A stretch of 64,000 nt of DNA, taken from Lewinellaceae bacterium (lineage in GTDB: Bacteria > Bacteroidota > Bacteroidia > Chitinophagales > Saprospiraceae). Below the pieces are notes generated by a model, which worked only from the letters and a program-made list of their open reading frames with translations, was not told where the DNA came from and did no database searches. Where the stretch lies: NCBI GenBank assembly GCA_020636355.1, contig JACJYB010000002.1, positions 248,001 through 312,000 of the forward strand, written 5' to 3'. A program made the position numbers and the translations under genes. Of this stretch, positions 1 to 7,935 are shown one piece after another (within the stretch, counting starts at the first letter, position 1; every line of letters begins with the position of its first letter).

Positions 1-2
1 CT

Positions 3-1190
3 TACGGCTATCGGGGGAATTATTACTACTGCTATTGCACTAAGTGCTGTCACTTCAACCATGTGATCTCGGAAGCCTTAAAGCACGATGTTCACCTGGA
101 GACGTCCTCCTCCTTCGACATCGACCTGATCCAGAAGCTCTATGCCAATGGCCAAATCAACAAGGATGTCATGCTTATCCACAATGGCTATAAGACCGAT
201 TCCTATCTGGAAAAAATTGTAATGCTCCAGAATGAAGGCTTCGTCAACTCCATCCCCATCTTGGACAACGTAGCGGAGTTGAATAAGCTTCTGAAATTGC
301 AAAAGAATCCAGTCAAGATCGGGCTGCGGATGGCCATCGACGAAGAACCCCAATCGGCTTATTACACCTCCCGCCTTGGCATCCGGAACTCAGAGATCAT
401 ACAGTTCTACAAAGACCAGATCAAGAAGAAGAAAAATGTAGAGCTGAAAATGCTTCACTTCTTTGTAGATACCGGCATCCGGGATACGCTTTATTACTGG
501 GGAGAATTTAAAAAAGCCCTTAAGGTATTCGCCGAACTAAAAAAGATGTGCCCCACCCTGACAGCGCTAAATATCGGCGGTGGATTCCCGATCCGGAACT
601 CCTTAGGCTTTGAGTACGACTACAAATACATGACCAATGAAATCGTACGCAACATCAAAGAAGCCTGTGAAGAAGATGGCATCGAAGAACCGGATATCTT
701 TACCGAATTTGGAAAATATACTGTTGGCGAGGCTGGCGCTACCATCTTTGAAGTGATCGCGCAGAAGAAACAAAATGACACGGAGATATGGTATATCGTG
801 AACAATAGCCTCATGAATACCATCCCTGACAGTTGGGGCATCTTTGAAAAATTCATCCTCCTGCCCATCAATAAATGGGACAATGAATATACCCGGGTGA
901 ATATAGGGGGGATCTCCTGCGATCATTCGGATTATTACAATTCGGAAGATCTCAATCAGCAGGTATTACTCCCGGTTTTTAAAAACGATGAAGATGAGCC
1001 ACTCTATCTTGGTTTCTTCCACACCGGAGCTTACCAGGATGCCATCAGCGGGTATGGGGGCATCAAACATTGTCTGATTCCATCCCCACAGCATATCATC
1101 ATTGATCGCGACATCAAGGGAAATTTCGTAGAGCGGGTATTCCGCAATGAACAAGTTCCAGATGAGATGTTGAATATATTAGGCTATTGA
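3..1190 (+). CDS. speA: Biosynthetic arginine decarboxylase, 5'-partial
   Basis: PLP-dependent decarboxylase that makes agmatine from arginine, the first step of bacterial polyamine synthesis. The reading frame is open to the left edge of the window, so the true start lies outside; the GTG at 63 is internal. The first visible residues contain the family signature YCYCTKCCHF followed by a conserved HLETSSSFD stretch of the alanine-racemase-like barrel. NIGGGFP and TEFGKY are the glycine-rich phosphate-binding and C-terminal barrel segments. At least 395 residues are present, whereas the full enzyme has about 460-630 depending on type. It is followed 22 bp later by a deoxyhypusine-synthase-like gene on the same strand, which supports a polyamine role. 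The family is certain; the exact substrate (arginine rather than another basic amino acid) is inferred from overall resemblance to Bacteroidota SpeA. Confidence 0.88.
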   Translation, partial: YGYRGNYYYCYCTKCCHFNHVISEALKHDVHLETSSSFDIDLIQKLYANGQINKDVMLIHNGYKTDSYLEKIVMLQNEGFVNSIPILDNVAELNKLLKLQKNPVKIGLRMAIDEEPQSAYYTSRLGIRNSEIIQFYKDQIKKKKNVELKMLHFFVDTGIRDTLYYWGEFKKALKVFAELKKMCPTLTALNIGGGFPIRNSLGFEYDYKYMTNEIVRNIKEACEEDGIEEPDIFTEFGKYTVGEAGATIFEVIAQKKQNDTEIWYIVNNSLMNTIPDSWGIFEKFILLPINKWDNEYTRVNIGGISCDHSDYYNSEDLNQQVLLPVFKNDEDEPLYLGFFHTGAYQDAISGYGGIKHCLIPSPQHIIIDRDIKGNFVERVFRNEQVPDEMLNILGY

Positions 1191-1212
1191 TAAAACCTTG
1201 GAAATTAAAGCT

Positions 1213-2184
1213 ATGAAAGGACCCATTTCACAATTTATAGAAAAGCATTACCTGCATTTTAATGCGGCTACGCTGGTCGACGCCGCAAAAGCCTACGAGC
1301 AGCAACTCGAACAAGGCAACAAGATGATGATCACCCTGGCCGGAGCTATGAGTACAGCTGAACTGGGTATCTCCCTGGCAGAAATGATCAGACAGGACAA
1401 AGTCCATATCATCACCTGTACCGGTGCCAACCTTGAAGAGGATATCTTTAATCTGACCGCCCACTCGCATTATAAACGGATTCCTCACTACCGGGACTTG
1501 AGCCCGGCCGATGAAAAAGAACTTCTGGATCATCACTTCAACCGGGTTACAGACACCTGTATTCCCGAAGAAGAAGCGATGCGGCGGGTGGAAGAACATC
1601 TGATCAAAGTCTGGACGCGTGCCTACAAAGAAGGAAAACGATACTTCCCGCATGAATTTTTATTCCAGATCATTCGCGAAGGGATGATTGAAGGAGCATA
1701 CGAGGTCGACCCCAAAAACAGTTGGGTACTGGCCGCTTGTGAAAAAAACATTCCCATCATAGTGCCCGGATGGGAAGATTCCACTACAGGAAATTTCTTT
1801 GCATCCCATTGCATTGAAGGATTATTTGAACCGCATATTCTTAAATCCGGCATCGAGTATATGATTATGCTGGCAAAGTGGTATCAGGAAAACGCTGGAA
1901 ATAATGGTATTGGATTTTTCCAGATTGGTGGTGGTATTGCAGGTGATTTCCCGATTTGTGTGGTACCCATGCTGCACCAGGACCTCGCATTGGATAACAT
2001 CCCTTGCTGGTCTTATTTCTGTCAGATCAGTGACAGTACAACCAGTTTCGGATCTTATTCCGGAGCAGTACCTAATGAAAAGATCACCTGGGGAAAACTG
2101 GAAATCGACACCCCCAAATTTGTCATTGAGTCGGATGCAACCATTGTAGCCCCTTTGATTTTTGCGTACCTCTTGGGATGGTAA
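1213..2184 (+). CDS. Deoxyhypusine-synthase-like protein
   Basis: Member of the deoxyhypusine synthase family, NAD-dependent enzymes that transfer an aminobutyl group from a polyamine. Bacteria lack eIF5A, so the substrate here cannot be the eukaryotic one; a small polyamine such as putrescine or agmatine is the likely acceptor (inference). The conserved early block TLAGAMSTAELG, the TCTGANLEEDIF nucleotide-binding region and the C-terminal ITWGKL segment are visible. The lysine in WGK corresponds to the lysine that forms the enzyme-imine intermediate in human DHS, so the enzyme is probably active. I chose the ATG at 1213, preceded by an A-rich stretch, because family members begin close to the SQFIEKHY segment; an in-frame TTG at 1198 would add five residues. 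It sits directly downstream of speA, probably in one operon. Confidence 0.82.
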   Translation: MKGPISQFIEKHYLHFNAATLVDAAKAYEQQLEQGNKMMITLAGAMSTAELGISLAEMIRQDKVHIITCTGANLEEDIFNLTAHSHYKRIPHYRDLSPADEKELLDHHFNRVTDTCIPEEEAMRRVEEHLIKVWTRAYKEGKRYFPHEFLFQIIREGMIEGAYEVDPKNSWVLAACEKNIPIIVPGWEDSTTGNFFASHCIEGLFEPHILKSGIEYMIMLAKWYQENAGNNGIGFFQIGGGIAGDFPICVVPMLHQDLALDNIPCWSYFCQISDSTTSFGSYSGAVPNEKITWGKLEIDTPKFVIESDATIVAPLIFAYLLGW

Positions 2185-2275
2185 TCTAGTCCATCAGGAT
2201 TGGAAAGCTCCTGCCTTTTAATTGGAGGCACGGCAATGCGGATATAATATTCGGGTTGTATTTACACCTGAAAGA

Positions 2276-2740
2276 TCAATCCATCTCTTCTTCTCCCATC
2301 GTCGTCGTTTCATTATACTCCGATCGGGAGGTGTAGGAAGAAGAAGAAGAACCGGATGAAGAAGAAGGTGGTTGTGACATTTTAGCTTCCATGGACTTGG
2401 TGGCATGAGGCACCGCCATTAACCTTTTCTTATCGATCAGTTTTCCAGTCACCACACAAATGCCGTAAGTTTTGTTGGTGATCCGTATCAAGGCATTCTC
2501 CAGATCCTGGATATATTTTTTCTGGCGGATGATCATATTATTCAGGTATTCCATCTCGGTATTGGTCTCCGAGTCATCCATATAATCCCCGCCAAAATCA
2601 TCAAATGAGTTTTCAGCCAGATCATTCATCTGGCTTTGCAAATCGTGCAGATTCTCGCGGGCTAGGGCAAGTTTCTTGTCGATTACATCTTTGAACATTT
2701 CGAGATCCGTGTCCGAATATCTGGTAACATCGTTGCTCAT
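2276..2740 (-). CDS. DksA/TraR-family regulator with degenerate zinc finger
   Basis: A 154-residue protein with the DksA/TraR layout: an N-terminal coiled-coil hairpin (about residues 10-85, rich in Leu, Gln and Asp/Glu) followed by the globular YGIC...GKLI...RL.AVPHAT segment at about 92-120. Family members act on RNA polymerase in the secondary channel, often together with ppGpp. Only one of the four canonical zinc cysteines remains (in YGIC); the second is Thr and the C-terminal pair is missing, as in many Bacteroidota homologues. The last 30 residues are a low-complexity Ser/Thr/Glu tail encoded by GAAGAA-type repeats around 2337-2366. The start ATG at 2740 lies downstream of a short hairpin at about 2777-2795. 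A stand-alone transcription unit is likely, because a terminator of the upstream gene lies at 2819-2845. Confidence 0.8.
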   Translation of the reverse strand: MSNDVTRYSDTDLEMFKDVIDKKLALARENLHDLQSQMNDLAENSFDDFGGDYMDDSETNTEMEYLNNMIIRQKKYIQDLENALIRITNKTYGICVVTGKLIDKKRLMAVPHATKSMEAKMSQPPSSSSGSSSSSYTSRSEYNETTTMGEEEMD

Positions 2741-2818
2741 GACCGAAATTTTCTTCCTTGGTTAGCAAAAACGGTGCAATCTTATTCCAAGATTGTCACA
2801 TTTCAAAGCTTTTCAAAC

Positions 2819-2845
2819 AAAAAAAGGTGAAACAGCGTTCCACCT
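2819..2845 (-). terminator. Rho-independent terminator of the GH13 gene
   Basis: On the minus strand a nine-base-pair stem (AGGTGGAAC with GTTTCACCT, one G-U pair, three-base loop) runs straight into seven T residues. It begins about 25 bp after the stop codon of the GH13 lipoprotein gene and separates it from the DksA-like gene. Confidence 0.8.
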
Positions 2846-2870
2846 TGTTGCCGACAAAGAAAACAAATCT

Positions 2871-4274
2871 TTATTGGATAGGTTTATTGGTATAGACTTT
2901 ATAGTCCCATGGATCCAATGCGATGGCTTGTCCGGAAGGTAAAGATTCTGGCCCGTCCTGGTCAAAAAGATTGTATAACCCTACGTAGCCTTTCGTCAAC
3001 GTAGTTTCTTGCGGCTTTGAAGAAAGATTTAATAGCACCACAATTTTATCCATTCCATTGCCACGTTCAAAAGCATACACGTCTTCGGAAACATTAATCC
3101 GTTCTGCCACGGTATTTCCTTCCACCTTGGTCTGCAGGCAGGTCATCTGATGTTTGAGTGCGGTTAATTTCTGGTACATGGGAGCGTTGGAGAATGTTTT
3201 AAAAGGGATTGTATCCTTTTCGAAGAAACGCAACCGCTTACGTAAGGGCTCTTCCTGTCCACTGTAGATCAGGGGCATCCCGTCGATGGTGAAGCTTAAT
3301 ACGGCCATTACTTCGGACGCATCACCCATCCGTTCAAACTCGGTTCCTGACCAGGTATTTTCATCGTGATTGGACGTAAAATACATGCCATACCCTTTAT
3401 GAAAACGTTCCCGTGACTGGGCAAGCATGGTGTCGATGGCATTAACCTGTCGTTTACCTTGTGCTATATCATTCATCAGATGGTGAAATTCCCAGGCATA
3501 GGTCATCACGAAGGTTCCATTGTTCCGATTTTCTGGAATTTCAGATTCAGCCAGCATAAAAAGTGCCTGGCGTTTGTAAATCGAATCGCGGCATTGTACC
3601 CAAAAATCATTCGGCACTCCATGTGCAACATCACAGCGAAATCCGTCAATCTTATGCTTGTCCACCCAAAAGAGCATGTCGGAGATCATCTCCAGACGCA
3701 TGTCTTGATTGTCGTAATTCAGGTCGGCGACGTCTGTCCAACCCCAGCTTTCCCCTGTCTCCGGGTTAATCGGATCTACGATGTTCCCCAGTGAATCTTG
3801 TGTGTACCATTCCGGGTGAGCCTTGATCCATACATGATCCCAACCGGTATGATTTGGAACCCAATCGATGATCATATGCATCCCTAACCGATGAACGGCG
3901 TCAACCAGGGCATCAAAATCTTCCATGGTACCAAATTCGGGGTTGATGGCTTTATAGTCTGAAGCGGCGTAATAGCTCCCCAATCCTTGCTTGCGATTGG
4001 TTTCACTGATCGGATGAATAGGCATAAACCACAGCAGATCAACTCCAAGAGTCTTCAGCCGGGGTAGGTGCTCCATAAATGCGCGAAACGTTCCTTCCGG
4101 CGTGTATTGGCGGATATTGACTTCATAAATTACTGCATCTTCTGCCCACTCCTGAACTCGGGGATAGGTAATAGGCTCACTGGCCACCGTATCTGCGGGT
4201 GCAGATTGTCTGCAGGAGTAAAACAGAACGAATAGAGCGGATACCAGTAGCAGGAAAGGAATTTTGGTCTTCAT
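2871..4274 (-). CDS. GH13 alpha-amylase-family lipoprotein
   Basis: Glycoside hydrolase family 13 enzyme that acts on alpha-glucans, anchored as a lipoprotein: the signal peptide ends in LFYSC with Cys21 as the lipidated residue. The (beta/alpha)8 barrel signatures are visible in order: DWVPNH near residue 137, the nucleophile Asp215 in GFRCDVAH, the acid/base Glu243 in MLAESE, and the transition-state Asp304 in TSNHDE. All three catalytic acids are intact, so the protein should be active. A short C-terminal beta domain follows, to residue 467. Length fits compact GH13 amylases or neopullulanase-like enzymes. There is no SusC/SusD pair beside it, so it is an orphan alpha-glucan enzyme. Export to the outer surface or periplasm is inferred from the lipobox. 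The precise substrate (starch, maltodextrin, trehalose) cannot be told from sequence alone. Confidence 0.9.
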   Translation of the reverse strand: MKTKIPFLLLVSALFVLFYSCRQSAPADTVASEPITYPRVQEWAEDAVIYEVNIRQYTPEGTFRAFMEHLPRLKTLGVDLLWFMPIHPISETNRKQGLGSYYAASDYKAINPEFGTMEDFDALVDAVHRLGMHMIIDWVPNHTGWDHVWIKAHPEWYTQDSLGNIVDPINPETGESWGWTDVADLNYDNQDMRLEMISDMLFWVDKHKIDGFRCDVAHGVPNDFWVQCRDSIYKRQALFMLAESEIPENRNNGTFVMTYAWEFHHLMNDIAQGKRQVNAIDTMLAQSRERFHKGYGMYFTSNHDENTWSGTEFERMGDASEVMAVLSFTIDGMPLIYSGQEEPLRKRLRFFEKDTIPFKTFSNAPMYQKLTALKHQMTCLQTKVEGNTVAERINVSEDVYAFERGNGMDKIVVLLNLSSKPQETTLTKGYVGLYNLFDQDGPESLPSGQAIALDPWDYKVYTNKPIQ

Positions 4275-4416
4275 GGCTGAAATTTCATCAAAAATAGACA
4301 GATAGGCAAAGAGAATAACATTCTTACCTATTACAAACAGCTTACACCTTTATCTTTAAGCTGGGAAGGCTGCCACTGGACTTTGGAAAAAATTTTCGAA
4401 AATTTGCAGGATTAAG

Positions 4417-5931
4417 ATGGCAAGAGCTGAAAGGTATATGAGCAACTTGTTTGCATTCCGGTCCGGTGAGAATTTGTCCATCCAGGAATCGTCGGCCTGG
4501 AAGATCCTGGTGTTGTTTAATGCCTGGCATTTATTTTGGATACCCTGGATTGGAATCATGCCCCAGGATGCCTATTACCATTTATACGCCATAAACCCTT
4601 CCCTATCCTATTTTGATCATCCTCCTGGTATCGCCTGGCTGATCCGATTTTTTCAATTGTTTCTGAACAGTCATTCGGTGATCGTTCTGAAATTTATGGA
4701 TTGGTTGGTCACCCTGGGGATCCAATTGGGGGCATATCATCTCTTTCGCACCTTCACCGGCCGTTCAGAAAGCATCTACCTCACAGCGTGGTTAGGAGCA
4801 AGCCCTATGATCTTGCTGCTTGCATTTAATACGACACCGGATGTCCCACTGCTTCTTGGCTGGGTGTGGGCTTTGGTTGCCATGCGTAAAGCTTTTTCGG
4901 CGAACCGAATGGTTTTCTGGGTACTCACCGGATTGTTGGCAGGTATCACGTTTGACAGTAAGTATACGGGATTGTGGATCTTATTAGGAATGCATGGCGC
5001 CTTAATCTTCTCCAGAACCTATCGCCGTCTGTACCGGTCACCAGGGCCATACCTGGCTACATTGCTGGCCTTAGCCGTCATGTCCCCGGTTTTTATATGG
5101 AATGCCGAGCACCATTTTGTTTCTTTTCTATTTCAATCCGGAGAACGTGCTGCAACCATTAAACGCTTGAATCCTGCTCTGTTTTTCGGACATCTTGGAT
5201 CACAATTGGGAGTTGCATCTCCTTTCCTTTTAATCCCTATCTGGATCCGACTCTATCGAAATCTGATCCGTTGGTTCGGTCGCAGGTTAGAGCCCGACAC
5301 CTGGTTCCAATTTATTTTCACTGCGCCTTTTGTATTAGGCTTCGGTGCCATTGCATTGATTTATTGGGTAAAGATCAATTGGGTTATGCCTGCTTATCTT
5401 ACCGGCATTATGATGGCTGCCCCTCTTCTGACCAGGAATTTATTTAAAGGCCACTTCTATTTTGCCTTAGTTCTGCATCTTCTTTTAACGCTGGAGTTTG
5501 TCTTTTATCTGATCCCTGTGCACTCCGATGACACCTGGTTTGGCTGGAAAGAACTGGCAACGGAAGTACATTCCATTGAACAGGAATACCCGGGCACTTT
5601 CGTGTTTTCAGCGGACGGGTATAAAACCACAGCTGTATTGCGATTCCTGAATAGACAAACGTATTATGCTGAGAATATTCTGGGCAGACCTGCCCTTCAT
5701 TTTGATTATTTGGGAGAAGATTTAAACGATTTAGTCGGCAAGGACGGCATCTTTATTGACTCGAATCCTGGCTTGAAAGACCTTGACTCAAACCCGGTTC
5801 CCGCTGTTCTCCATAAACATTTTAAAGACATCGATTTCATCCGTGCTATTGACGTTAAACGCAGCGGTCAATTGGTTCGTCAGTTCAGGGTATACTTATG
5901 TCATGATTACCTTGGACCTAACCCCGATTGA
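4417..5931 (+). CDS. GT39/ArnT-like membrane glycosyltransferase
   Basis: Integral-membrane glycosyltransferase of the PMT/ArnT type, which moves a sugar from a polyprenyl-phosphate donor onto a lipid, glycan or protein on the outer side of the inner membrane. The first loop carries MPQDAYYHLYA and FDHPPGIAWLIR, matching the catalytic Asp-containing loop and the HPP signature of this superfamily. About ten to twelve hydrophobic segments follow, and a soluble C-terminal region of about 130 residues starts near 375. An in-frame ATG at 4438 is an alternative start; it is preceded by GAAAGG at a plausible spacing. No lipid-carrier or glycan cluster surrounds it, so acceptor and sugar remain unknown. 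The family assignment is good; lipid A or glycoprotein modification is only a possibility. Confidence 0.8.
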   Translation: MARAERYMSNLFAFRSGENLSIQESSAWKILVLFNAWHLFWIPWIGIMPQDAYYHLYAINPSLSYFDHPPGIAWLIRFFQLFLNSHSVIVLKFMDWLVTLGIQLGAYHLFRTFTGRSESIYLTAWLGASPMILLLAFNTTPDVPLLLGWVWALVAMRKAFSANRMVFWVLTGLLAGITFDSKYTGLWILLGMHGALIFSRTYRRLYRSPGPYLATLLALAVMSPVFIWNAEHHFVSFLFQSGERAATIKRLNPALFFGHLGSQLGVASPFLLIPIWIRLYRNLIRWFGRRLEPDTWFQFIFTAPFVLGFGAIALIYWVKINWVMPAYLTGIMMAAPLLTRNLFKGHFYFALVLHLLLTLEFVFYLIPVHSDDTWFGWKELATEVHSIEQEYPGTFVFSADGYKTTAVLRFLNRQTYYAENILGRPALHFDYLGEDLNDLVGKDGIFIDSNPGLKDLDSNPVPAVLHKHFKDIDFIRAIDVKRSGQLVRQFRVYLCHDYLGPNPD

Positions 5932-5956
5932 CAGACATTGCTTACTTTGGTCAAGT

Positions 5957-6595
5957 ATGGTGCTGTACATCTATCATCTAACAAAACCCCGGGGAAGCTT
6001 CCACGCACCCACCAAATCATTCCTTTTGGGTTTGAGTATACTCGCTTGTTTCTTATTCATCGTTCCTATCAAAACGCAGGCTCAAGTCCGGGATATCTTA
6101 CGTTATAAAATCATCCGGCACGCCCTCAAGAAAAAAACCATTTCTAGCATAAGTAAGTGGATCGACACCCTTCCTGAGCATCCGGAAATCGCCGACCGTT
6201 ATGGACAGAATAACTTCAAATACCAGGTTGACAGCAGCTATTTCCCAAAATTGAGGTTGCGATCGCAGGACGTTCTGTCGATTTATTTTTCCACCACTGG
6301 AGATACCATCACCAAAATGGGCGTGGAGATTCGGCAAACGAAGCGTTTTTTTCAAACGCTGATGGATCAATGTAGCTTTATTCAAGGCTATTCCAGCAAA
6401 ACGAGGAAGATTCCGGTTGAATTACACTACAATTATTTCCAGATTCTAACTGAGAGCCGGTGGCGCATCAATAAACCCTCCAAATACTTGCCTGAGCCGA
6501 CATTCCTAATCAAGCACTACCGGCCTGCTACCGGATTCATTCAAACGACCAAATACCCCTACTTCACCTTATTGCTCGAATTCAACATCCAATGA
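5957..6595 (+). CDS. Secreted protein of unknown function
   Basis: I do not recognise the family. From the ATG at 5957 it encodes 212 residues: an N-terminal stretch with basic residues, a hydrophobic core (LLGLSILACFLFIV) and a likely signal-peptidase I site after TQA, so it is probably exported. The mature part is basic, has many Tyr and Phe residues and no Cys pair or known motif. The frame is open upstream to 5783, but that part overlaps the glycosyltransferase gene and would put residues before a clear signal sequence; the ATG at 5903 is another option. It starts 25 bp after the glycosyltransferase stop and may be co-transcribed. Its 3' end overlaps the convergent moeA gene by 14 bp. Confidence 0.6.
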   Translation: MVLYIYHLTKPRGSFHAPTKSFLLGLSILACFLFIVPIKTQAQVRDILRYKIIRHALKKKTISSISKWIDTLPEHPEIADRYGQNNFKYQVDSSYFPKLRLRSQDVLSIYFSTTGDTITKMGVEIRQTKRFFQTLMDQCSFIQGYSSKTRKIPVELHYNYFQILTESRWRINKPSKYLPEPTFLIKHYRPATGFIQTTKYPYFTLLLEFNIQ

Positions 6596-7793
6596 AGTTC
6601 CGGAACGGAATGACCGGATAGACAGCACCGGCTTCAAAAAAATCCTGACCGCGCGGTAGCTTGATAAATGCATCGGCCCGCAACAAATTGGCAAGATCTC
6701 CGGAGCCGTGGCCTTTCCTGGGAAAAGCCAATAAGCGACCGTCCGCGCCAAATTCCAGGGTGATTTCCAGATAATAGGTAAGGTCGGGCTTGAATACTAC
6801 ATCCTCAGCAAGCACGGCCTTTGGCTCTTTTAATTCCGGGAATCCCATAGATTTCTTGATCCATGGAATGAAATAGGCATGCGTACATAAAAATGAAGAG
6901 ATGGGGTTACCCGGAAAGGCAAAAACAGTTGGACCGGAAAGATGACTCCCAAACCAGAATGGCTTTCCTGGGCGCTGTGCGATCCGGTGAAAATGTTTTA
7001 TCACCCCGCGAGCTTCCAGGGCTTCCGGTAAAAAATCAAATTTCCCTTTCGACACGCCTCCGCTAAGCAAGAGAATATCGTATGCCGATAGCGCCTTTTC
7101 CAAAACGCGGTCAATTTCAGCCAAATCATCGTTAACGTGGATAATATCCGCATGCAAACGTAGTGATTCCAAAGTTGAAGATATCCGATAAACATTTGAC
7201 TTACGGATTTGATGGGGCAATGGAACCTGATCGATTTCTACCAGTTCATTGCCGGTAGAAATTAAAAGTATTCGCGGTTGGCGGGATACAAGCACCCTGG
7301 CCTTACCGGTGGATGCGGACACTCCAATTTCTGCCGGGGAAAATACCGTTCCGGATTGGACCAGGAGATCTCCTGCCTGTCGATCTTCTCCCTGAAAATG
7401 AATGTTCTGGCCTTCTTTTACCGCCTGCAGGATGTTAGCTACCCCGTCATTTATTTCCAGGTCTTCATAACGAATAACGGTGTCCGTTCCCACTGGCAAC
7501 ATGGCTCCGGTCATAACTTCTATGCAGTGACTTTCATCTTTTAACTGTTTCTGTATGTCCCCGGCGGCGGCGACAGATTCAATAGCGAATTGGCGTTGAC
7601 CATCCCTATATTTACGATGGAGAATTGCTATACCATCCATGGTGACCCGGTTGTATGGAGGCATCGTTCGGTCGGCATGGATATCTTCGCGAATGACACG
7701 GCTCCAGGCTTGGTCCAGGGGAATACTTTCGGTTCCAAAATCACCAAGGTGGTGATTCAAAATGACAATCGCTTCATCAACGGAAATCAACAT
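6582..7793 (-). CDS. moeA: Molybdopterin molybdenumtransferase MoeA
   Basis: MoeA inserts molybdate into adenylylated molybdopterin, the last step of molybdenum cofactor synthesis. All four domains are recognisable in 403 residues: the N-terminal linker (SVDEAIVIL), the RTMPPYNRVTMDGIA segment near residue 42, MTGAMLPVGTDTVIRYED near 94, the MogA-like domain with LISTGNEL and LLSGGVSKGKFDF, and the PGKPFWFG / AFPGNPISSF segments, then the C-terminal beta domain. The SGGVSxGxxD metal/substrate loop is intact. It is divergent from xdhC with about 140 bp between them. No other moa, mob or mog gene is in the window, so the rest of the pathway must lie elsewhere. Confidence 0.93.
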   Translation of the reverse strand: MLISVDEAIVILNHHLGDFGTESIPLDQAWSRVIREDIHADRTMPPYNRVTMDGIAILHRKYRDGQRQFAIESVAAAGDIQKQLKDESHCIEVMTGAMLPVGTDTVIRYEDLEINDGVANILQAVKEGQNIHFQGEDRQAGDLLVQSGTVFSPAEIGVSASTGKARVLVSRQPRILLISTGNELVEIDQVPLPHQIRKSNVYRISSTLESLRLHADIIHVNDDLAEIDRVLEKALSAYDILLLSGGVSKGKFDFLPEALEARGVIKHFHRIAQRPGKPFWFGSHLSGPTVFAFPGNPISSFLCTHAYFIPWIKKSMGFPELKEPKAVLAEDVVFKPDLTYYLEITLEFGADGRLLAFPRKGHGSGDLANLLRADAFIKLPRGQDFFEAGAVYPVIPFRNFIGC

Positions 7794-7935
7794 TTTTTTC
7801 TTTAGCTAATCTGTTCAGAAACCAAATAAACACTTAAAGGTAAACCGATATTGAACCGAAGGATGTATTTTTAACCCGATCATTTTGCCTTTCCTCAACA
7901 TCTCCTCAGTAATATTTATTATAATCATCTGTCGA

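Noticed and set aside
603..926. Minus-strand frames inside the arginine decarboxylase gene
   Set aside because: They are antisense shadows with no recognisable domain; the plus strand carries the conserved family motifs.
5783..5956. Upstream extension of the secreted-protein gene
   Set aside because: This part overlaps the glycosyltransferase coding frame and does not contain a signal peptide start.
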